Source of the DNA: Erysipelotrichaceae bacterium
GTDB taxonomy: Bacteria > Bacillota_I > Bacilli_A > Erysipelotrichales > Erysipelotrichaceae
Direction: 5' to 3'
DNA length: 11,893 nucleotides
Assembly: GCA_900759455.1 (NCBI GenBank)
Contig: CAAEVI010000155.1
Coordinates: 1-11,893 of the forward strand
Part shown: one piece after another, positions 7,073 to 11,893 of the stretch
Numbering within the stretch: the stretch's first letter is position 1
Layout: each line of letters starts with the position of its first letter
Notes under the pieces: generated by a model
What the model was told of the DNA's origin: nothing
The model's database searches: none
Seen by the model: only the letters and a program-made list of their open reading frames with translations
Program-made: the position numbers and the translations under genes

Positions 7073-7101
7073 ATTATATACTGTAAATCATGTTTTGTAA
7101 A
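7073..7101 (-). promoter_or_regulatory. atp operon promoter
   Basis: The -35 box TTTACA (7101-7096) and the -10 box TATAAT (7078-7073) are 17 bases apart, one mismatch from the sigma-70/sigma-A consensus. Transcription should start near 7065-7067, giving a leader of about 170 bases before atpZ. It is the strongest promoter-like sequence found in the window, which suits a highly expressed ATP synthase operon. Confidence 0.85.
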
Positions 7102-7120
7102 TGTTCAGTTCAATGCAGCC

Positions 7121-7167
7121 AAAAGCCGGCGATCCTTCTGGTGCAGGATTAGTATGGCCCGGCTTTT
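7121..7167 (-). repeat. Nested inverted repeat upstream of the atp promoter
   Basis: A nine-base inverted repeat AAAAGCCGG (7121-7129) / CCGGCTTTT (7159-7167) encloses a second one, ATCCT (7132-7136) / AGGAT (7145-7149). Both strands end the outer stem with only four T. It may be a weak bidirectional terminator backing up the one at 7195-7220, or an operator-like site about 20 bases upstream of the atp -35 box. The strand is assigned only by context. Confidence 0.6.
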
Positions 7168-7194
7168 CCTTATGTTATCCGCAGGCTTATCATC

Positions 7195-7220
7195 AAAAAA
7201 AACAGAGCATACGCTCTGCT
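7195..7220 (-). terminator. Intrinsic terminator of the U32-family gene
   Basis: On the minus strand CAGAGC, loop GTAT and GCTCTG (7218-7203) are followed immediately by eight T (7202-7195). It begins four bases after the U32-family stop codon and separates that gene from the atp operon. Confidence 0.92.
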
Positions 7221-7221
7221 T

Positions 7222-9501
7222 TTATGAATGCAACTGTTGATAAAAACGGGATAAGACCCTTGATGTCTCCTCTGCCGTCTCACAGGTAAAACGCAGATAG
7301 TAAGAAGCGATCCCCATAGCGGCATAAGCCTCAAGGTCATCGATATGATCATCTGCAGTTTCACTGAGAATGCGCATCAGACACTGTTCATCATTGTTCA
7401 AAGGGTAACAATGTCCTTTCAGATCTTTCAGATAATAACGATGTTCTCTGCATAAACGGCAGTTTCTTTTTGTCCCGTCTTTGACACAGGTATTGATCAC
7501 ACAGATTTGAGAGGTCATCAGATCTCTGTGGCCGTAAACCATGACTGCAAGATCAGGATACGCTTTCGAATCTTCACCGAACCCTGCGCACAGTTCTTGC
7601 AGGCTCTCGATATCATGTTCCAAAGAAAGGATCATGGTCTCAACGCCGGATCGGCTGGCAAAAGCAACAGCTTCGGTATTTGTCAGATTCAATGTGGAAT
7701 CCACTGTCTTCCGCGCAAGAGTCAGCGCTCCGTTTTCTCCGCCCATATCCGCTTCCCTGCGCCCAAACACGACATTTCCTTCATGGAACAGAACCTTCTT
7801 TCCTTCCGTCTGCAACTTTTGATACAATGAGGCCCGGTCAGTATAAATGTTTTCGATGCCGAAACGGGCACAGACATCATACTGCTGCTGATCCTGCACA
7901 CAGACAAAGACCCCTTGATGCTTCTGAGCCGCCTTCCATCTTTTTTCATATGTTCCGTAACGACGGTTCTTATTACGATTTTCTCGCAGCTGGCGCAGTT
8001 GATCCAGGGACCGGCGGCGCAGCTGTTTCATTGCCTTTACGCTTAAGAAACAGTTTTCCTCCAGATCACAGACAAAGCTCTCCATCTGAAACGGCGTATC
8101 TCCCATCTGCGCGAAGGCCTGATAAAGCACTGTTTCACTCAACGGTGCTTTTTGCGCCGGCTGAATGATTTCCTCGCTCTGTGTTTCAACGCAGAATCCC
8201 TCTTCATCCGTTATCATGCAGTACAGTTTTTCACCCGCATGAGCACGCAGTGACACATGTACAGCAACCTTACGACTACCTTTCTGCACCTTTTTCATCA
8301 GTTCCTGCTGCAGGATAACATCACTGGTTCGACGCACTTCTGCATTTTTAAGCGCAAAAACTTTACGGTCAATCTCGACCAGGTCTCCTTTCTGACCATG
8401 ACTGACCAACAGATCATTTTTATATAAGCGATTGACGATGCACCCTTCATCTCCCTGACCGCTCAAGATCCGAATTCCGTCCCCCTGATTCAGATCATCT
8501 TCCAGACGAATGCAGATGCGATCACGGCTCAGCGAGACGACATGTCCCAGCAGGGTGCCCTGATGATTGGGACGAAACGCATTCATCATCGATCGGCCGG
8601 GTTCATGAAAAGCGTATCCTTTCGTAAAACCGCGGCTGAACAGCTTTTGCAAAGAGGCAACATCCCCGGGATGCGGTGTGTATCCGCGCTTCTGCTTCCA
8701 GGCATCAATTGCCTGCCGATACATTGACACGACCTGTGCCACATATTCCGGTTTTTTCATGCGGCCTTCGATTTTCAGTGAATGAACTCCCGCATCCAGA
8801 AGCACGGGAAGATCCTGGAGGGTAAAAAGATCTTTGGGACTCAGCAGGTAATCTCCTTCTGTTTCGATCTTATGATCTTTCCCCTGATCCTTCCGCCACA
8901 GCTCATATTTCATGCGGCAGGGCTGTGCACATTCTCCGCGATTGCCCGAACGATGCAGCAGAGTAGAGCTCATCAGACATTGTCCCGAATAACAAAGACA
9001 AAGGGCTCCATGAACAAAGACCTCGATTTCCATGCCGTCCCGGCACAGCTCTCTCATTTGTTCCGCCGTTGTTTCTCTTGGCAAAACGACACGGCTCAAC
9101 CCCAGACGGCGAGCTGTTTCGATTCCCTGATGATTATGGATATGCATCTGCGTAGACGCATGCAGTTCAAAGTCCGGCATTTCCTGATGAATGCGATCTG
9201 CCAGTCCGATATCCTGAACGAGCAGGGCATCCGCCCCTTCTTCGTAAAGAAAACGGGCATAGGAAAGCGCCGCTTCCATTTCATTGCTGTAAATCAGCGT
9301 ATTCATCGTTACATATACCTTTACTCCGAAACGATGCGCGTACCGAATGGCTTCCTTCATTTCTTCTTCATCAAAATTACCGGCAAAAGCTCGGGCACCG
9401 AACATTGTTCCGCCCAGATAAACAGCATCACAGCCTGCCTGCACGGCCGCATGCAGCGATTCCATCGTTCCTGATGGAGCCAGCAGTTCAACATCCCTCA
9501 T
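7222..9501 (-). CDS. U32-family protein, RlhA/TrhP-like RNA hydroxylation enzyme
   Basis: The 759-residue protein begins MRDVELLAPSGTMESLHAAV, the classic U32 N-terminus. It has the family block VHGALCLCYSGQC...NRGECAQPC (163-195) and SLKIEGRMKKPEYVAQV (241 on). The middle and C-terminal parts fit the long form with a DUF3656-type region. Characterised relatives (E. coli RlhA and TrhP, B. subtilis TrhP) hydroxylate rRNA or tRNA with iron and prephenate; despite the name they are not proven peptidases. C168, C175 and C191 are spaced CX6CX15C as in Fe-S-binding relatives. The position usually Cys in a DLC motif is Phe here (F225). A second cluster C667, C672, C681, C684 (CX4CX8CX2C) may bind metal. 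The start at 9501 is chosen because GGAGG lies about eight bases before it; the in-frame ATG at 9522 lies between the -10 box and the expected transcription start. Confidence 0.88.
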   Translation of the reverse strand: MRDVELLAPSGTMESLHAAVQAGCDAVYLGGTMFGARAFAGNFDEEEMKEAIRYAHRFGVKVYVTMNTLIYSNEMEAALSYARFLYEEGADALLVQDIGLADRIHQEMPDFELHASTQMHIHNHQGIETARRLGLSRVVLPRETTAEQMRELCRDGMEIEVFVHGALCLCYSGQCLMSSTLLHRSGNRGECAQPCRMKYELWRKDQGKDHKIETEGDYLLSPKDLFTLQDLPVLLDAGVHSLKIEGRMKKPEYVAQVVSMYRQAIDAWKQKRGYTPHPGDVASLQKLFSRGFTKGYAFHEPGRSMMNAFRPNHQGTLLGHVVSLSRDRICIRLEDDLNQGDGIRILSGQGDEGCIVNRLYKNDLLVSHGQKGDLVEIDRKVFALKNAEVRRTSDVILQQELMKKVQKGSRKVAVHVSLRAHAGEKLYCMITDEEGFCVETQSEEIIQPAQKAPLSETVLYQAFAQMGDTPFQMESFVCDLEENCFLSVKAMKQLRRRSLDQLRQLRENRNKNRRYGTYEKRWKAAQKHQGVFVCVQDQQQYDVCARFGIENIYTDRASLYQKLQTEGKKVLFHEGNVVFGRREADMGGENGALTLARKTVDSTLNLTNTEAVAFASRSGVETMILSLEHDIESLQELCAGFGEDSKAYPDLAVMVYGHRDLMTSQICVINTCVKDGTKRNCRLCREHRYYLKDLKGHCYPLNNDEQCLMRILSETADDHIDDLEAYAAMGIASYYLRFTCETAEETSRVLSRFYQQLHS

Positions 9502-9523
9502 CTGTATCCCTCCGTTCCCCATG

Positions 9524-9552
9524 ATGATAGCACAACACTCTTAAAATCACAA
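9524..9552 (-). promoter_or_regulatory. Promoter of the U32-family gene
   Basis: The -35 box TTGTGA (9552-9547) and -10 box TATCAT (9529-9524) are 17 bases apart, with an extended TG one base before the -10. Transcription would start near 9517, leaving a short leader that contains the Shine-Dalgarno site. This supports the 9501 start. Confidence 0.6.
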
Positions 9553-9574
9553 TTGCACAGGCACCGCCGATCTT

Positions 9575-10690
9575 TTAATTGTAATAAAATTCAATGCTCC
9601 CCAGCTCATCCAGCTGGGCACAACCAAGCTGCTCGACAGCAATCTCGTTTTTCCGCAATAACTCAAAGATCCGATTATCCGAAAGAAGTTCTTCTTTCAG
9701 CTGTTGTGTCGCAAACGGTTCTGTTCTCAGTTCCAGCACTTTTTCCCCGTTTTTCTTCATTCGATCAATTGCATTTTGCACAGTATCTTCATCATAATGA
9801 CGAAGATACAGATCATTTTTTCTGAAATAACTTTGCGAAGGATCTTTTGTTTCCATCAACGGCACACTGCTTTGATACAATTGTTCGATTTCCTGTGATG
9901 ACATGAGGAAAAACTGATAACATGTATGCGGCCCGTACTGGACAACATCTCCGCTGGTCGCATCGACATAAAACCAGTCATCTTCCATCTTTATCATATT
10001 CCATGCATGAGAACTGTCCTTATTCTGTCCGCTGCCTGTGGCAGCAAGCAGATGTCCGCTCAATGTCGTGCACGGAATGCCCGCCTTTTCCATCAGATAC
10101 TGATAAGCTTTGGAATATCCCGCACAGACACTTTTCCCCTGCAGAAAAAAACTGTCCATCTGCTGATCTCTCTCATTGCTTTCATATTCCGCATGCTCGA
10201 TTACATATTGATACAGATATGCCGCCATCTCCTCATCGCTGCTGCCGGAAGGCGCCGCTGCCAGTATTTGCTCACAGGACTCGTCGATCTCCGCCATGAT
10301 TCGGCTGCTTTCCTGCTCATCATAATCATAAGCGGGATAAAAATGGAGGGTATGATCGGCGTAAATGCCGTATTTAAACTGTGACTGCACATAAAAAAGC
10401 TGAGGATGATCATCCAGAACACTGTGATATAACTGTTTTGCGTCGTTTTCATCGGCATTTTCCAGTATGATTTCTTCTTCATGCGAAGCGATTCCTTCAT
10501 ACAGACGCTGATAATTTTGTTTTTGTTCCTCATCCAGCTGCTGATAGTGATAACACCACTGCACAGATGCATGGCTGCTGTCCTGATGCTCGGCGATCTG
10601 AACTTCTTTTTTTGACTGTTTGCTTTCCGCAGTTGCCGCAAAAGAGCATCCGCTCAGCAGCAACGCGATCAGCAGCAGTTTTTTTATCAT
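9575..10690 (-). CDS. Secreted lipoprotein with transglutaminase-like domain
   Basis: A 371-residue exported protein. MIKKLLLIALLLSGC is a lipoprotein signal with lipobox L12-S13-G14-C15, so C15 should be lipidated and the protein anchored outside the membrane. Residues about 150-250 form a transglutaminase-like/protease fold with a full triad: C189 in SVCAGYSKAYQYL, H228 in SSHAWN and D243 in YVDATSGD. Such domains in bacteria usually cut or crosslink peptides rather than act as true transglutaminases. The flanks match nothing I recognise. The start at 10690 is chosen over 10726 because AGGTGG lies six bases before it and it puts the signal peptide at the very N-terminus. It has its own likely promoter and no obvious link to its neighbours. 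Confidence 0.85.
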   Translation of the reverse strand: MIKKLLLIALLLSGCSFAATAESKQSKKEVQIAEHQDSSHASVQWCYHYQQLDEEQKQNYQRLYEGIASHEEEIILENADENDAKQLYHSVLDDHPQLFYVQSQFKYGIYADHTLHFYPAYDYDEQESSRIMAEIDESCEQILAAAPSGSSDEEMAAYLYQYVIEHAEYESNERDQQMDSFFLQGKSVCAGYSKAYQYLMEKAGIPCTTLSGHLLAATGSGQNKDSSHAWNMIKMEDDWFYVDATSGDVVQYGPHTCYQFFLMSSQEIEQLYQSSVPLMETKDPSQSYFRKNDLYLRHYDEDTVQNAIDRMKKNGEKVLELRTEPFATQQLKEELLSDNRIFELLRKNEIAVEQLGCAQLDELGSIEFYYN

Positions 10691-10717
10691 ATGAATCCAC
10701 CTGCCTTCATTCATCTT

Positions 10718-10746
10718 AATATACAAAAAGAGGAGAAAACTGTCGA
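10718..10746 (-). promoter_or_regulatory. Candidate promoter of the transglutaminase-like lipoprotein
   Basis: TCGACA (10746-10741) and TATATT (10723-10718) are 17 bases apart, each one base from consensus. The start site would be near 10711, about 20 bases before the ATG. The -35 box lies in the internal loop of the terminator that ends the upstream patatin gene. Confidence 0.5.
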
Positions 10747-10771
10747 ATCCACAGATTCTCTCGTTCCTCCT
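10724..10771 (-). terminator. Intrinsic terminator after the patatin gene
   Basis: On the minus strand AGGAGGAA (10771-10764) pairs with TTTCTCCT (10738-10731), with one G-U pair. The internal hairpin GAATC-TGTG-GATTC caps the stem across an unpaired internal loop. C and five T follow. It starts nine bases after the patatin stop. Confidence 0.7.
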
Positions 10772-10779
10772 TCATACGT

Positions 10780-11643
10780 TTATTCCTGCTGTAAAAATGC
10801 CATCAGATCACGATAGGCAAACTCCATGTCCCTGCGCCCGTCCTGATACAGAGCGACCAGCTTGTCAACATCTTTTTCGACCCTGGATACATTGACCGGC
10901 TTTTGCGGACGGATCACGAACACTTTACCTTCACGCTCAAGCGCGTCGATCTTATCCATCGCCTCATTATAGCGAAGCGGGGCAGTCACCAGACGGTCGA
11001 TCATGCCCGGCGAATTTTTGAAATGATGACGATAAAACTTCTGTACCGCTTCCGGCACACTGTTTTTACGATAGCCTTTGGCTCTGGTCAAGACAAGCAC
11101 CAGTTTTTCACACGCGAAAGGCAGATCATCAAATAAAGGAACGGCACAGGAAACACCTCCGTCCACATATTGTTTTCCGTCAATCTCCACAGGAGCGCAC
11201 ATAATGGGAATACTGCTGCTGGCACGACAGACATTTAAAAAATCTTCCTGCTCGTGTTTTTCGATAAATTCGATCTTTCCGTCAGCGCAGTTCGTTACGC
11301 CTGCCCAAAACTGAATATCTGAATCATGAAAGGTATCAAAATCAAAAGGTATCAATTCATTAAAGATATCCTGAAATACAAAATCAAAATTAAAATAGCT
11401 TCCTTCTTTTGCAAGATGCGAAACGCCCATATAACGTGAATCACGTACATAGTTCAGATTCAGTTCCGCAGCTTTTCCGATCTGGTTTGCCACATAATAC
11501 AAACCGTTGAGCGATCCTGCCGAAATACCGACAACATGACTGAACTTCAGATGATGCAGCATCATGACATCCAGCACACCGCTGGTGTATACACCACGCA
11601 GTGCTCCGCCTTCCAAGATCATTGCTGTTTTTTTCACTTCCAT
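10780..11643 (-). CDS. Patatin-like phospholipase, YjjU type
   Basis: The 287-residue protein is a predicted cytoplasmic lipid acyl hydrolase with a Ser-Asp dyad. It has the oxyanion-hole motif GGALRG (12-17), the nucleophile elbow GISAGS (39-44, S41) and the DGG motif (D161-G163). The C-terminal part (about 225-287) contains VIRPQKP and LYQDGRRDMEFAY, matching the extra domain of YjjU-like proteins (DUF6363 type). The true substrate of this subgroup is unknown. The start at 11643 is chosen over 11679 because AAAGGA lies seven bases before it and MEVKKTAMILEGGA is the usual N-terminus. It is a single gene closed by its own terminator. A TATCAT box at 11673-11668 may be its -10, but I see no good -35. 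Confidence 0.9.
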   Translation of the reverse strand: MEVKKTAMILEGGALRGVYTSGVLDVMMLHHLKFSHVVGISAGSLNGLYYVANQIGKAAELNLNYVRDSRYMGVSHLAKEGSYFNFDFVFQDIFNELIPFDFDTFHDSDIQFWAGVTNCADGKIEFIEKHEQEDFLNVCRASSSIPIMCAPVEIDGKQYVDGGVSCAVPLFDDLPFACEKLVLVLTRAKGYRKNSVPEAVQKFYRHHFKNSPGMIDRLVTAPLRYNEAMDKIDALEREGKVFVIRPQKPVNVSRVEKDVDKLVALYQDGRRDMEFAYRDLMAFLQQE

Positions 11644-11685
11644 GAAATCTTCCTTTCTTTTCCATACATGATACTTCAAGATCGC

Positions 11686-11703
11686 AAAAAAAGCTATTTT
11701 TTT
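11686..11703. repeat. A7/T7 inverted repeat upstream of patatin gene
   Basis: Seven A (11686-11692), GCTA and seven T (11697-11703) form a perfect A/T-only inverted repeat 43 bases before the patatin ATG. There is no GC stem, so it is unlikely to be a terminator. It might be a bent or UP-like promoter element. Confidence 0.4.
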
Positions 11704-11722
11704 ATGAAAGAACTGCTGCCCG

Positions 11723-11854
11723 CTATGACCAAAGCGTTTTCATCTGTTTGCTTATTGTATCTTCCATCATCTGTTTTTTCATCCGATAATCGCTGTCAAT
11801 CTGATCAGCTTGTGTCAAGTAGACACACAAAATAATTAAAACATTTTGGTCCAT
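11723..11854 (-). CDS. Doubtful 43-residue ORF upstream of patatin gene
   Basis: The frame runs from ATG at 11854 to TAG at 11723. It has a short hydrophobic start (VLIILCVY, residues 5-12) and a charged, Met- and Lys-rich tail (RMKKQMMEDTISKQMK). The frame is closed by TAA three codons upstream, so it is not the tail of a longer gene. There is no Shine-Dalgarno site, and its start codon lies inside the plus-strand terminator stem. No homologue is recognised; it may well be chance. Confidence 0.2.
   Translation of the reverse strand: MDQNVLIILCVYLTQADQIDSDYRMKKQMMEDTISKQMKTLWS
11811..11827 (+). repeat. Hairpin preceding the plus-strand terminator
   Basis: TGTGTC (11811-11816), loop AAGTA and GACACA (11822-11827) form a six-pair hairpin 23 bases before the terminator stem on the plus strand. 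Together they have the look of a short structured RNA or of the 3' untranslated end of a plus-strand transcript. Confidence 0.4.
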
Positions 11855-11883
11855 CAGGCATTATCATGTCTGATGGATTTTTT
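11851..11883 (+). terminator. Plus-strand intrinsic terminator
   Basis: CCATCAGGCA (11851-11860), loop TTATCA and TGTCTGATGG (11867-11876) form a ten-pair stem with one G-T pair, followed by A and six T (11878-11883). The minus-strand reading lacks a U tract directly after the stem, so it points to the plus strand, opposite to every recognised gene here. Confidence 0.65.
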
Positions 11884-11893
11884 ATATTTCTGC

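Noticed and set aside
9502..9522. Earlier ATG for the U32-family gene at 9522
   Set aside because: It lies next to the -10 box and before the expected transcription start; the Shine-Dalgarno site fits 9501.
10691..10726. Earlier ATG for the transglutaminase-like lipoprotein
   Set aside because: It would place twelve charged or polar residues before the signal peptide and has no ribosome site.
11668..11700. Promoter for the patatin gene with TATCAT as -10
   Set aside because: The -35 region at 17 or 18 bases is TAGCTT or ATAGCT, far from consensus. It is mentioned under the gene but not called.
11791..11817. Minus-strand TTGACA boxes near 11792-11797 and 11812-11817 as patatin promoters
   Set aside because: No -10-like hexamer lies 16-18 bases downstream of either.
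1..11893. CRISPR arrays, insertion sequences, tRNA or rRNA genes, phage or defence genes
   Set aside because: No repeat-spacer pattern, transposase, terminal repeats or RNA-gene sequence was seen; apart from the atp leader the window looks like ordinary chromosome.

Overview
The window is about 11.9 kb of chromosomal DNA from a low-to-mid GC bacterium. All confidently called genes lie on the minus strand. Purine-rich Shine-Dalgarno sites, simple sigma-70-type promoters, U-tract terminators, an atpZ-atpI-led ATP synthase operon and a lipoprotein signal peptide point to Bacillota (Firmicutes). The look of the proteins is compatible with gut Erysipelotrichia or Clostridia, but I cannot fix the genus. 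TGA is used as a stop (atpC), so this is not a mycoplasma-type code.

Read in the direction of transcription (right to left), the window holds five blocks. First, the right end (11644-11893) has no recognised gene; it carries a strong plus-strand terminator, a second hairpin and a doubtful 43-codon minus-strand ORF. Second comes a YjjU-like patatin phospholipase gene (10780-11643), closed by an intrinsic terminator. Third is a secreted lipoprotein with a transglutaminase-like Cys-His-Asp triad (9575-10690), whose likely promoter is embedded in the preceding terminator. Fourth is a long U32-family protein of the RlhA/TrhP RNA-hydroxylation type (7222-9501), with an extended -10 promoter and a perfect terminator after it.

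Fifth is a complete F1Fo ATP synthase operon in the order atpZ-I-B-E-F-H-A-G-D-C (6894 down to 102). Its ten genes overlap or lie 2 to 27 bases apart, so they should be one transcript. All catalytic landmarks are intact: Walker motifs, the alpha arginine finger, beta DELSEED, the a-subunit arginine and the epsilon ATP-binding motif. The c subunit has the glutamine, glutamate and hydroxyl residues that mark sodium-binding c rings.

The most interesting region is the roughly 170-base leader between the atp promoter (TTTACA-N17-TATAAT) and atpZ. The first 80 or so transcribed bases can fold into a compact aptamer-like structure. One of its strands is also the 5' arm of a terminator hairpin followed by six U. 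This is the layout of a transcription-terminating riboswitch that turns expression ON with ligand. Its core resembles the fluoride (crcB) aptamer but departs from it in several places. Together with the sodium-type c ring, an ion-sensing leader controlling ATP synthase is the main hypothesis to test.
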